From Limimaricola soesokkakensis (lineage in GTDB: Bacteria > Pseudomonadota > Alphaproteobacteria > Rhodobacterales > Rhodobacteraceae), in assembly GCF_900172345.1 (NCBI RefSeq), contig NZ_FWFY01000011.1:1-64000 (forward strand): 64,000 nucleotides of DNA, given 5' to 3'. Shown one piece after another: positions 53,901 through 63,285 of the stretch. The first letter of the stretch is position 1. Every line of letters starts with the position of its first letter. The position numbers and the translations under genes are program-made. Below the pieces are notes generated by a model, which searched no databases, was not told the DNA's origin, and saw only the letters and a program-made list of their open reading frames with translations.

Positions 53901-55946
53901 ATGACTCAGGATCCGCTCGTCATCTTCACCCCGTCGGGCAAGCGCGGCCGCGTGGCCCAGGGCACCACGGTGCTGAGTGCCGCACGGCGGCTCGGCGTCG
54001 ATCTCGACAGCGTCTGCGGCGGCCGCGGCATCTGCTCCAAGTGCCAGGTCAGCCCTGGGCGCGGCCAGTTCTCCAAGCATGGCGTGACGGTGGCCGAGGA
54101 CGCGCTGAGCGAAATCAACGCGGTCGAGGAACGCTACGACCGGATTCGCGGTCTGAAGCCCGGCCGTCGCCTCGGCTGTCAGGCGCAGATCCTCTCCGAC
54201 GTGGTGCTCGACGTACCGCCCGAGAGCCAGGTGCACCGGCAGGTGGTGCGCAAGAACGCCGATGCCCGGCCCATCGTCATGGACCCGGCGACGCGCAAGT
54301 ATTTCGTGACGGTGGCCGAGCCCGACATGCACGAGCCCAAGGGCGATCTGGAACGTCTTGCCGAGGCGCTGCGCGGCCAATGGCGCATCGACGAGGTGAT
54401 CGCGGCCCCGCCGGTTCTGGCCAAGCTGCAGCAAGCCCTCCGTAAGGGCGAATGGGAGGTGACCGTCGCGCTGCATCGGGCCGACGAGAACGGGCCGCAC
54501 CACATTCTCGATCTCTGGCCGGGCTTTCGGGCGGAGCCGCTTTGGGGGCTGGCCATCGATCTCGGCTCGACCACCGTCGCCGCACATCTGACCTCGCTCG
54601 AGGACGGTCATGTCGAGGCCTCTGCCGGGGTGATGAACCCGCAGATCCGTTTCGGCGAGGACCTGATGAGCCGGGTCAGCTATTCGATGATGAACGAAGG
54701 CGGAGCCGCGGAGATGACCGCCGCCGTGCGGGTCGCGATCGACGATCTGGCGCGCGAGCTGGCCTCCGAGGCCGGGATCGAGCCGCGTGACATCGTCGAG
54801 ACGGTCTTCGTCTGCAACCCGGTGATGCACCACCTGCTTCTGGGTATCGATCCGGTCGAGCTGGGACAGGCGCCCTTCGCACTCGCCACTTCCGACGCCG
54901 TGGCCCTGCCCGCCCGCGATCTCGACCTCTCGGCGCTGAACCCCGGCGCGCAGGTCTACGTGCTGCCCTGCATCGCGGGCCATGTCGGCGCCGATGCCGC
55001 CGCCGTGGCGCTGTCGGAGCGGCCCGACCAGTCGGACGATCTCGTGCTCATCGTCGATGTCGGCACCAATGCCGAACTGCTCCTGGGCGACCGGGCGCGG
55101 GTGCTGGCCTGCTCCTCGCCCACCGGCCCGGCCTTCGAGGGGGCGCAGATCAGTTCCGGCCAGCGCGCGGCGCCGGGCGCGATCGAGGCAATCCGCATCG
55201 ACCCCGAGACCAAGGCGCCGCGCTTCCGCGTCATCGGCTGCGAGACATGGTCCGACGAGCCGGGGTTCTGGGACGAGGTCGGCCCGGGTGGCGTCACCGG
55301 CATCTGCGGATCGGGCATCATCGAGGCGGTGGCCGAAATGCGCATCGCCGGGCTGGTCGACGCCAAGGGGCTGATCGGCTCGGCCGAGCAGACTGGCACC
55401 GACCGGATGATCGCCGAGGGCCGTACCCATGCCTATCTGATCCATGACGGCTCGGAGGCGGGTGGTCCGCGCATTACCGTAACGCAGGGCGACATCCGCG
55501 CGATCCAGCTCGCCAAATCGGCGCTCTACGCGGGCGCGCGTCTGCTGATGGACGAGCGCGAGGTCGAGGCGGTGGACCGCGTGGTGCTCGCAGGCGCCTT
55601 CGGCGCGCATATCAGCCCCAAGCACGCGCTGGTGCTGGGCATGATCCCCGACGTCCCGGTGGAGAAGGTGACGAGCGCCGGCAACGCGGCGGGCACCGGC
55701 GCGCGGATCGCGCTGTGCTCGGTCGCGGCACGGCGCGAGGCGGAGGCGCTGGTCCGGCAGATCACCAAGGTCGAAACCGCGATCGAGCCGCGATTCCAGG
55801 AGCACTTCGTCGCCGCGAACGCGATCCCGCATGCCACGGCCCCCTTCGCGGGGCTGCGCAAAACCCAGCCATTGCCGGAGCCCAGCTTCAACCAAGGCGG
55901 TAGCGGCGAGGGCGGGGCACGGCGGCGTCGGCGGGCCCGCGACTGA
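53901..55946 (+). CDS. ASKHA-domain [2Fe-2S] activator of corrinoid proteins (RamA/RACo-like)
   Basis: 681 residues. The N-terminus is a 2Fe-2S ferredoxin-like domain (GTTVLSAARRLGVDLDSVCGGRGICSKC, then LGCQAQI supplying the last Cys). A linker domain leads into the DUF4445/ASKHA ATPase core (WGLAIDLGSTTVAAHLTSLEDG; IVDVGTNAELLLGD; GICGSGIIEAVAEM; VVLAGAFGAHI). Such proteins use ATP to reduce inactive Co(II) corrinoid proteins. It therefore fits the methyltetrahydrofolate:corrinoid methyltransferase cluster at 22.4-24.8 kb and the cobalamin genes at the right end. It is transcribed alone just before tRNA-Gly. Confidence 0.9.
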   Translation: MTQDPLVIFTPSGKRGRVAQGTTVLSAARRLGVDLDSVCGGRGICSKCQVSPGRGQFSKHGVTVAEDALSEINAVEERYDRIRGLKPGRRLGCQAQILSDVVLDVPPESQVHRQVVRKNADARPIVMDPATRKYFVTVAEPDMHEPKGDLERLAEALRGQWRIDEVIAAPPVLAKLQQALRKGEWEVTVALHRADENGPHHILDLWPGFRAEPLWGLAIDLGSTTVAAHLTSLEDGHVEASAGVMNPQIRFGEDLMSRVSYSMMNEGGAAEMTAAVRVAIDDLARELASEAGIEPRDIVETVFVCNPVMHHLLLGIDPVELGQAPFALATSDAVALPARDLDLSALNPGAQVYVLPCIAGHVGADAAAVALSERPDQSDDLVLIVDVGTNAELLLGDRARVLACSSPTGPAFEGAQISSGQRAAPGAIEAIRIDPETKAPRFRVIGCETWSDEPGFWDEVGPGGVTGICGSGIIEAVAEMRIAGLVDAKGLIGSAEQTGTDRMIAEGRTHAYLIHDGSEAGGPRITVTQGDIRAIQLAKSALYAGARLLMDEREVEAVDRVVLAGAFGAHISPKHALVLGMIPDVPVEKVTSAGNAAGTGARIALCSVAARREAEALVRQITKVETAIEPRFQEHFVAANAIPHATAPFAGLRKTQPLPEPSFNQGGSGEGGARRRRRARD

Positions 55947-55970
55947 ACCGGTCCGGGCCGCGAAACCGGC

Positions 55971-55999
55971 TTGACGATACCCGCGGGCTTGGCTACCTC
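55971..55999 (+). promoter_or_regulatory. Candidate tRNA-Gly promoter
   Basis: TTGACG at 55971-55976 and TACCTC at 55994-55999 are 17 nt apart and end 13 bp before the tRNA. The -35 element is good and the -10 weak. A GC-rich discriminator follows, as in stringently controlled stable-RNA promoters. Confidence 0.45.
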
Positions 56000-56012
56000 G
56001 GGGCCTGAGCGC

Positions 56013-56086
56013 GCGGGTATGGTGAAAAGGTATCACGAAAGCTTCCCAAGCTTCAGTTACGGGTTCGATTCCCGTTACCCGCTCCA
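56013..56086 (+). tRNA. tRNA-Gly (anticodon CCC)
   Basis: 74 nt including the encoded CCA. The acceptor arms GCGGGTA and TACCCGC pair fully, the T arm ACGGG-TTCGATT-CCCGT is perfect, and the D arm carries GGTGAAAAGGTATC. The anticodon loop TTCCCAA between AAGC and GCTT gives anticodon CCC, reading GGG. The outermost anticodon-stem pair is a mismatch (A-C). Confidence 0.92.
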
Positions 56087-56122
56087 TCCACTCCCGCCGG
56101 TCGTCACCACAGGGAGCTTTCC

Positions 56123-56470
56123 ATGACAGACATCACCCGCTTCGAATCCAACGGCCGCATGAGCCAGGTCGTCGTGCATAACGGCATCGCCTATCTGGCG
56201 GGCCAGGTCGAAGCCCCCGGCGCCGATGCCGGTGAGCAGACCCGCGCCACGCTGGCCGAGATCGACCGTCTCCTGGCGTTGGTCGGTACCGACAAGACCC
56301 GCATTCTGACCGCTCAGATCTGGCTCGCCGACATCGCCGATTTCGCCGCCATGAACGAGGTCTGGGACGGATGGGTCGCCAAGGAGCACGCCCCGGCGCG
56401 CTATACCGGCGAATCCAAGCTCGCCTCGCCCGACTACCGCGTCGAGATCATCGTCACCGCCGCCGTCTGA
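56123..56470 (+). CDS. ridA: RidA-family enamine/imine deaminase
   Basis: 115 residues, the short Rid-family length. MTDITRFESNGRMSQVVVHNGIAYLAGQVEAP is the family start, and ILTAQIWLADIADFAAMNEVWDGWV and the final SPDYRVEIIVTAAV with the conserved Arg binding the carboxylate are present. It removes reactive 2-aminoacrylate-type intermediates from PLP enzymes. The C-terminal RVEI replaces the RVE(I/V)EAVA ending of canonical RidA, so it could be an Rid1-3 subgroup. It follows tRNA-Gly by 36 bp and ends at a strong terminator. Confidence 0.88.
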   Translation: MTDITRFESNGRMSQVVVHNGIAYLAGQVEAPGADAGEQTRATLAEIDRLLALVGTDKTRILTAQIWLADIADFAAMNEVWDGWVAKEHAPARYTGESKLASPDYRVEIIVTAAV

Positions 56471-56516
56471 ACGCGGCGCTGGCCAAGCGCAGCGCTTGTG
56501 TATCCGCAGAAACGAG

Positions 56517-56546
56517 AAGGGGCGGTCGCCATCGCGACCGCCCCTT
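56517..56546. terminator. Bidirectional intrinsic terminator between ridA and pgi
   Basis: An 11-bp GC stem (56519-56529 with 56534-56544) with loop CATC is extended by AA on the left and TT on the right, then a further T. It works as a rho-independent terminator for ridA on the plus strand, and its mirror serves pgi on the minus strand. Confidence 0.85.
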
Positions 56547-56566
56547 TCATTCAGCGAAGCCGGACC

Positions 56567-58168
<1,602 letters not shown>

Positions 58169-58171
58169 CTC

Positions 58172-58843
58172 TCAGCTCTCCGCCCAATGCACGGTCGCAC
58201 CCTTGAGGATCGCCGCCACCGGCGCCTCCTCCGGGCTCAGCCCCTGCGCTTTCTCCAACGCTGCGCGCTTTTCGGCGCCTATGATCACGATATGGCGGCG
58301 CATCGCGTCGTTCAGCACCTTCGCCGAAAGCGTGATGCGCGGCTCCGGCGCACCCGGTGCGCGCATCGCCACCAGCGTCTCGTCGCCATGCAGCGCCGCG
58401 TCGAGCCGGTCGGCGCCCGGAAATATCGAGGCGGTATGCATGTCGGCGCCCATGCCAAGCAGCACCACCGAGAGCGGCAGATGCGGCGCCAGCGCCTGTT
58501 GCAGCGCCTCGAGTTTCTCCTCGGGGCGCTCGGCCTCGGCGTAGAGCGGCAGGTAATGCGCCGCTGCCGCCTCGCCGGTGAAGAGCCGTCGCTTCAGCAG
58601 CCCGGTGTTCGACCGCTCGGAGTTCTCCGGCACCCAGCGCTCGTCGGTGAGCATCACGTGAACTTTGTCCCAGTCGAGCTTGATCGCCGAGAGCGTGTCG
58701 AAGACAGGTCCCGGCGTGGTGCCGCCGGGCACCGCGAGGCTGGCGCGGCCATCGGCGGCGATCGCCGCGCGCAGCTCGCTCGCCAGCCGGTCGGCGAGGT
58801 CGATCATCATCATCTCGGAATCGGCGTATTCGACGAATTCCAT
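58172..58843 (-). CDS. pgl: 6-Phosphogluconolactonase (DevB type)
   Basis: 223 residues. ASLAVPGGTTPGPVFDTLS binds phosphate, VHVMLTDERWVPENSERSNTGLLKRRL is the family core, and PLSVVLLGMGADMHTASIFPGA holds the catalytic His (GMGxDxHxAS). It hydrolyses the lactone made by Zwf to 6-phosphogluconate. The start at 58843 is preceded by GGAAA; longer upstream frames overlap zwf and are non-coding. It lies between zwf (58-bp gap) and pgi. Confidence 0.94.
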   Translation of the reverse strand: MEFVEYADSEMMMIDLADRLASELRAAIAADGRASLAVPGGTTPGPVFDTLSAIKLDWDKVHVMLTDERWVPENSERSNTGLLKRRLFTGEAAAAHYLPLYAEAERPEEKLEALQQALAPHLPLSVVLLGMGADMHTASIFPGADRLDAALHGDETLVAMRAPGAPEPRITLSAKVLNDAMRRHIVIIGAEKRAALEKAQGLSPEEAPVAAILKGATVHWAES

Positions 58844-58901
58844 GCCGTGTTTCCTTTCGGTTCGTATCGGTGGCACAGCGGAGCCGCGGCACCCGAGCCC
58901 T

Positions 58902-60353
58902 TCAGCTCTTGATCTCGCGCCAGCGGCGGCCGTCACGATGCATCAGCATCATCGCGTCCTCGGGCCCAGCGGTTCCGGCGTCGTAGAGTTTGGGCACGTC
59001 GTTGCGTGCCTCCCAGCCCTTGATGATCGGATCGGTCCAGGCCCAAGCGGCCTCGACCTCGTCGCCGCGCATGAACAGCGTCTGGTTGCCACGGATCACG
59101 TCCATGATCAGCCGCTCATAGGCATCGGGCGCGTCCTGATCGGGGCCCAGCGCATCGGCGAAGCTCATGTCGAGCGGCACGTCGACGAGCCGCATGCCGC
59201 CCGGGCCCGGCTCCTTGATCGTCACCTGCAGGTCCATCCCCTCGTTCGGCTGCAGACGGATCGACAGGATGTTGCGGTGCCGCGCCGTGTCTCCCTCGAA
59301 GATGGTATGACCGAGATCCTTGAACACGACGGCGATCTCGGAAGAGCGCGCTTTCATGCGCTTGCCGGTGCGAATGTAGAATGGCACCTTGGCCCAGCGC
59401 CAGTTGGCGATATGGCACTTGAGCGCGAGAAAGCTCTCGGTGAAGCTGCGCGGGTTCTCGGCGTCCTCGCGGTAGGAGGGGCCGTCCTGCGAGGCCTCGT
59501 ACTGGCCGCGCACGATCTGATGCGGCTCGACCGGCTGCAGCGCCCGGATCACCTTGAGCTTTTCGTCGCGCACCGTGTCGGCATCGTAGACCGAGGGCGG
59601 CTCCATCGCGATCAGGCACAAAAGCTGCATCAGGTGGTTCTGCACCATGTCGCGCATCGCACCCGACTTGTCGTAGTAGCTGCCGCGACCGGTGACGCCC
59701 ACGGTTTCGGCCACGGTGATCTGGATGTGGTCGATGTAATGCGAATTCCACAGCGGCTCGAACAGCACGTTGCCGAAGCGCACCGCCATCAAGTTCTGAA
59801 CCGTCTCCTTCCCGAGATAATGGTCGATCCTGTAGATCTGGCTCTCGTCGAAATGCTCGGCCAAGGTCGCGTTCAGCGCCTTCGCGGTGTCGAGATCGCG
59901 GCCGAAGGGCTTTTCCACGACGATCCGGCTCGTGTCGTCGGCGATACCGTGTTGGTGCAGCCGCTCGGCGAGGGCGCCGAACAGCGAGGGGGCGACCGAG
60001 AAATAAAAGGCGCGGATCACGCCCTCGCGCATCAGGTCGCGCAGCTGGTGCCAGCCGCCCTCCCCGGTGGCGTCGATCGCCACGTAGTGCAGGCGCTCGA
60101 TGAACTCGTCGATGCCGGCGGCATCGTTCTTCTCGTCGGATCCGAACTCGGCGATCGCGTCGCGGATCATCTGCCGGTAGCCCGCATCGTCCATCTCCGA
60201 GCGCGCGGCCCCGATGATCCGCGCCTCGGCGGGCATTTGACCCGAGCGGAAACGGCGGAACAGTCCCGGCAGGATCTTGCGCCGGGCGAGATCGCCGGTG
60301 CCGCCGAAGATGACGAGGTCGAAGCTGTCGACCGGGATGACGCGCGATACCAT
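58902..60353 (-). CDS. zwf: Glucose-6-phosphate 1-dehydrogenase
   Basis: 483 residues. The NADP-binding start is FDLVIFGGTGDLARRKILPGLF, the active site RIDHYLGKETVQNLMAVRF contains the catalytic His, and VVEKPFGRDLDTAKALN binds substrate. It commits glucose-6-P to the Entner-Doudoroff or pentose phosphate route; edd and eda are not in the window. The ATG at 60353 is nearest the domain start, and a second lies nine codons upstream. A perfect 12-bp palindrome 38 bp upstream suggests control by a LacI-family regulator. Confidence 0.96.
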   Translation of the reverse strand: MVSRVIPVDSFDLVIFGGTGDLARRKILPGLFRRFRSGQMPAEARIIGAARSEMDDAGYRQMIRDAIAEFGSDEKNDAAGIDEFIERLHYVAIDATGEGGWHQLRDLMREGVIRAFYFSVAPSLFGALAERLHQHGIADDTSRIVVEKPFGRDLDTAKALNATLAEHFDESQIYRIDHYLGKETVQNLMAVRFGNVLFEPLWNSHYIDHIQITVAETVGVTGRGSYYDKSGAMRDMVQNHLMQLLCLIAMEPPSVYDADTVRDEKLKVIRALQPVEPHQIVRGQYEASQDGPSYREDAENPRSFTESFLALKCHIANWRWAKVPFYIRTGKRMKARSSEIAVVFKDLGHTIFEGDTARHRNILSIRLQPNEGMDLQVTIKEPGPGGMRLVDVPLDMSFADALGPDQDAPDAYERLIMDVIRGNQTLFMRGDEVEAAWAWTDPIIKGWEARNDVPKLYDAGTAGPEDAMMLMHRDGRRWREIKS

Positions 60354-60390
60354 GGCTGTCTCCGTCTGGGCGGCCTGCATAGGCCGTGCA

Positions 60391-60402
60391 GTTAGCGCTA
60401 AC
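60391..60402. promoter_or_regulatory. Palindromic operator upstream of zwf
   Basis: GTTAGCGCTAAC is a perfect 12-bp palindrome with the AGCGCT centre typical of LacI-family sites. It lies 38 bp upstream of the zwf start codon, in the expected promoter position. The regulator is not identified. It shares only the core, not the flanks, with the AglR operators. Confidence 0.6.
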
Positions 60403-60492
60403 GCCGCCCTCTTAGCGGCCCGTGCGCGCGCAGTCTAGGCATCGGCGACCAAGCCGCAACCCGATCGCCTGAGATTGCGGCCCAACGCGCCA

Positions 60493-61077
60493 TCAGGCTT
60501 CCAGTTCTGCGTCCCAGTACAGGTAGTCGACCCAGCTTTCATGCAGATGGTTCGGCGGAAAGCGGCGCCCGGTATCGCGCAATTCCTCGGCGCCGGGGCG
60601 GCGCGGCGGGCGCTGTAGGCTCATCCCCGACTGGCGCAGGCTCTTCGAGCCCTTGCGCAGGTTGCAGCGCGCACAGGCCGCGACCACGTTCTCCCAGCTG
60701 GTGACGCCCCCCCGCGCGCGCGGGATCACGTGGTCGAAGGTGAGATCGCCCTTCGATCCGCAATACTGGCAGCGGAAACCGTCCCTCAGAAAAAGATTGA
60801 AGCGCGTGAATGCCACGCGCTTCTGGGGTTTGACGTAATCTCTGAGGACGACGACCGAGGGTATTCGGATCACCGTGGAGGGGCTGTGCACCACCGCCTC
60901 GTACTCCGCGACGATGTCGACCCGGTCGAGAAACACCGCCTTGATCGCCTCCTGCCAGGGCCAGAGCGAAAGCGGATAATAAGAGAGCGGACGGTAATCC
61001 GCGTTGAGCACCAGCGCCGGATGCTGCCGGAGCGCCACCGGATCGCGCACGAACTCGGTCCTGAAATCGCCTTGCAT
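60493..61077 (-). CDS. HNH endonuclease family protein
   Basis: 194 residues. A conserved N-terminal region (ALVLNADYRPLSYYPLSLWPWQEAIKAVFLDRVDIVAEYE) leads into a zinc-bound HNH module: FRCQYCGSKGDLTFDHVIPRARGGVTSWENVVAACARCNLRKGSK, with two CxxC pairs, the DH dyad and N. This single-domain family is nearly universal in Rhodobacterales and is not part of a restriction or mobile element here. Cellular role unknown, perhaps repair. I chose the ATG at 61077 (MQGDFRTEF) over 61107 because family members start there. Confidence 0.88.
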   Translation of the reverse strand: MQGDFRTEFVRDPVALRQHPALVLNADYRPLSYYPLSLWPWQEAIKAVFLDRVDIVAEYEAVVHSPSTVIRIPSVVVLRDYVKPQKRVAFTRFNLFLRDGFRCQYCGSKGDLTFDHVIPRARGGVTSWENVVAACARCNLRKGSKSLRQSGMSLQRPPRRPGAEELRDTGRRFPPNHLHESWVDYLYWDAELEA

Positions 61078-61262
61078 CGTGAGTCCGTCCTCGCTCTCGC
61101 TGCCCATTCGGACGACCAGAGCGGGAGCCCCGCTCCTGCCGTTATTCGACTATATCTGGCGGCAGGAAGCTGGCAAGTCTCAAGGTCGTGTCACCGCCGC
61201 AACCTTGATGCCAGCGGCGAATGACAACGAAGTGACAGGACGCGGACGATTTCGCCCGAATG

Positions 61263-61931
61263 TCAGGCGATACCGAGACGTTCGCGCATGAAGGCCAGCG
61301 CCACCTCGAGCCCGTCAGGCGCGATTCCATGGGCGGTGCCCTTCATCACATGGGCATAGAGGTCGGTCCAACCGGCCTCCTGCAGAGCCTGCGCCGCTTC
61401 GGGCAGCGACTGCGGCGGCACCACCTCGTCCAGGTCGCCATGTACGAGAAGGATCGGCAGCCGGTTCTGCACCTCATCGGCCAGAAGCTCGGGCTCGAGC
61501 AGCCGGCCCGAGAAGGCCACGAGCCCGGCGATCGGATCCTCGCGGCGCGGCAGCACGTGCAGCGCCATCATCGTGCCCTGCGAGAAGCCCACGACCATCA
61601 CCTGCTCCGGCAGCAGGTCCTCGTCGACCATGACGCCGTCGAGAAAGGCGTTGAGATCCTCGGCGGCGCGGGCGAGGCCCTGACGGCTCTCTTCCTCGCT
61701 CGACCCGTCGATCCAGGGGATCGGGAACCACTGGAATCCCATCGGCGCGCCGATGCAGGCCTCCGGCGCGTCCGGAGCAAGGAACAGCGTGTCCGGCATG
61801 TGCTCGGCCAGCGGCTCGGCGAGGCCCAGAAGATCGGCGCCGTTGGCGCCGTAGCCATGCAGGAAGATCACGGCGGAGCGCATCTCGCCGCTGAGCGGCT
61901 CCACCCGGCCCGATTGCAATGCGCGCGTCAT
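61263..61931 (-). CDS. Phospholipase/carboxylesterase-type alpha/beta hydrolase
   Basis: 222 residues. SAVIFLHGYGANGADLLGL is the oxyanion-hole strand, S117 in GFSQGT is the nucleophile, and D and H follow in LVHGDLDEVVPPQ and GTAHGIAPDG. This is the small APT1/EstB-like carboxylesterase family acting on short acyl esters. Its start overlaps the AlkA-family stop by 4 nt (ATGA). It is the last gene of the cbiD-cobK-alkA operon with no evident metabolic link to its neighbours. Confidence 0.9.
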   Translation of the reverse strand: MTRALQSGRVEPLSGEMRSAVIFLHGYGANGADLLGLAEPLAEHMPDTLFLAPDAPEACIGAPMGFQWFPIPWIDGSSEEESRQGLARAAEDLNAFLDGVMVDEDLLPEQVMVVGFSQGTMMALHVLPRREDPIAGLVAFSGRLLEPELLADEVQNRLPILLVHGDLDEVVPPQSLPEAAQALQEAGWTDLYAHVMKGTAHGIAPDGLEVALAFMRERLGIA

Positions 61932-62557
61932 AGGATTCCTTCCCTGCCCTTCACGTGGTGGTAGTATTCCCACAGCCCGCGCGCCGCAACCGCACGCCAT
62001 GGCGACCATTGCTGCGCAATCTCGCGCAACGCCCGTTCCCGGGGCCGCTCGTTCAGCCCCAGCAGGTGCCGCGCTCCCTCCTGCAGGGCCAAGTCGCCCG
62101 GCGCAAAGACATCGGCCCGACCCAGCGCGAACATCGCATAGATCTCCGCGGTCCAGACGCCGATGCCGGTCACGGCGGTGAGAGTCGAGACGACCTCCTC
62201 CGTGGGGGCCGTGCGGAGCGCATCGAAATCGATGCCCGAAGCGGCCAGGGCCCGCAGGTAGCGCATCTTCTGCCGCGACAGCCCGCAGCCGCGCAGCGTC
62301 TCCTCGTCGGCGGCGGCGATGGTTTCAGGCCGCAGCAGGTCCGCCGCTTCGAGCCGCCCCCGGATCGCCCGCGCCGAGGCGGTCGAGACCTGCTGGCTGA
62401 CGATGGCCGAGCAAAGCTGCGCGAAGCCGTCCGGCGTCCGACGCAGTGGCAGCGGCCCGGTGATCTCGAGCAATCGTCCAAAATGATCGGTGTTGGCGGC
62501 GAGCCATGCCGCCCCTTCGGCCACGTGATCCTCGTGTGTAATTATGCGTTCGGTCAC
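61928..62557 (-). CDS. DNA-3-methyladenine glycosylase II (AlkA family)
   Basis: 209 residues from a GTG start at 62557. The start overlaps the cobK stop by 4 nt (GTGA), and the preceding open frame is low-complexity noise. FAQLCSAIVSQQVSTASARAI is the HhH-GPD family core, the helix-hairpin-helix is LTAVTGIGVWTAEIYAMFALG, and D155 (FAPGDLALQEG) is the catalytic Asp. It excises alkylated purines in base-excision repair. It lacks the AlkA N-terminal domain, as usual for short alphaproteobacterial members. Confidence 0.88.
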   Translation of the reverse strand: MTERIITHEDHVAEGAAWLAANTDHFGRLLEITGPLPLRRTPDGFAQLCSAIVSQQVSTASARAIRGRLEAADLLRPETIAAADEETLRGCGLSRQKMRYLRALAASGIDFDALRTAPTEEVVSTLTAVTGIGVWTAEIYAMFALGRADVFAPGDLALQEGARHLLGLNERPRERALREIAQQWSPWRAVAARGLWEYYHHVKGREGIL

Positions 62558-63285
62558 AGCCCCTCCGCCCAGTTCAGCGCCTCTTCCACCGTCTCGACCA
62601 CGAGCGCGCCCTCGGGCAGGCGCGGCCGGTCGAGAAGCACGACCCGAAGCCCGAGTGCACGCGCCGCTTCGAGCTTGGCCCGGCCGTCCTCTCCGCCCGA
62701 ATTCTTGGTCGCCAGCACGTCCACGCCCAAGAGCGCGAAGAGTGCCGTTTCGTCCTCGACCGAGAATGGCGGTCGCGAAACCACCCAATCGCCGTTCTCA
62801 TACGGGAACGGCCCCGGTGCCGGATCGATCCGGCGGCACAGAACCCGGCGGTCCTCGAGCCCGGTGAATGCCACCAGCCGCTGCGGCCCGGTGGCGAGGA
62901 ACACCGTCGCACCGCGTGGCACATGCGCGGCCAGATCGGCCTCGCGCGCGATACGCGTCCAGTCATCGCCGGGCAGCGGCTGCCAGCCCGGCCTGCGAAG
63001 GATCAGGTGCGGCAGCCCGTCCTCCCGGCACAGGCGCGCGGTGCGCTCGGTGATCTCCTCGGCGAAGGGATGGGTCGCGTCGATCACCGCCGTGATGCCC
63101 TGCGCCGCCACGGTATCGCGAAAGCCCTGCGCGCCGCCGAAACCACCCGTCCGCAGCGGCACCCCCGGCTCCAGCGGCCGGCGGGTCCGCCCCGCCAGCG
63201 ACGCCAGAACCGGAATCGAGCGCGCAGCGAGACCCGCCGCGACCTCGCGCCCCTCCCGCGTTCCGGCGAGGACGAGGACCGTCAT
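62554..63285 (-). CDS. cobK: Precorrin-6A / cobalt-precorrin-6A reductase
   Basis: 243 residues. MTVLVLAGTREGREVAAGL is the CobK/CbiJ NAD(P)H-binding start, then VIDATHPFAEEITERTARLCRE and LATKNSGGEDGRAKLEAARALGLRVVLLDRP, both signature segments. It reduces the corrin ring intermediate in cobalamin synthesis. It is coupled to cbiD upstream (ATGA overlap) and the AlkA gene downstream (GTGA overlap). The vitamin is needed by the corrinoid C1 genes elsewhere in the window. Confidence 0.93.
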   Translation of the reverse strand: MTVLVLAGTREGREVAAGLAARSIPVLASLAGRTRRPLEPGVPLRTGGFGGAQGFRDTVAAQGITAVIDATHPFAEEITERTARLCREDGLPHLILRRPGWQPLPGDDWTRIAREADLAAHVPRGATVFLATGPQRLVAFTGLEDRRVLCRRIDPAPGPFPYENGDWVVSRPPFSVEDETALFALLGVDVLATKNSGGEDGRAKLEAARALGLRVVLLDRPRLPEGALVVETVEEALNWAEGL

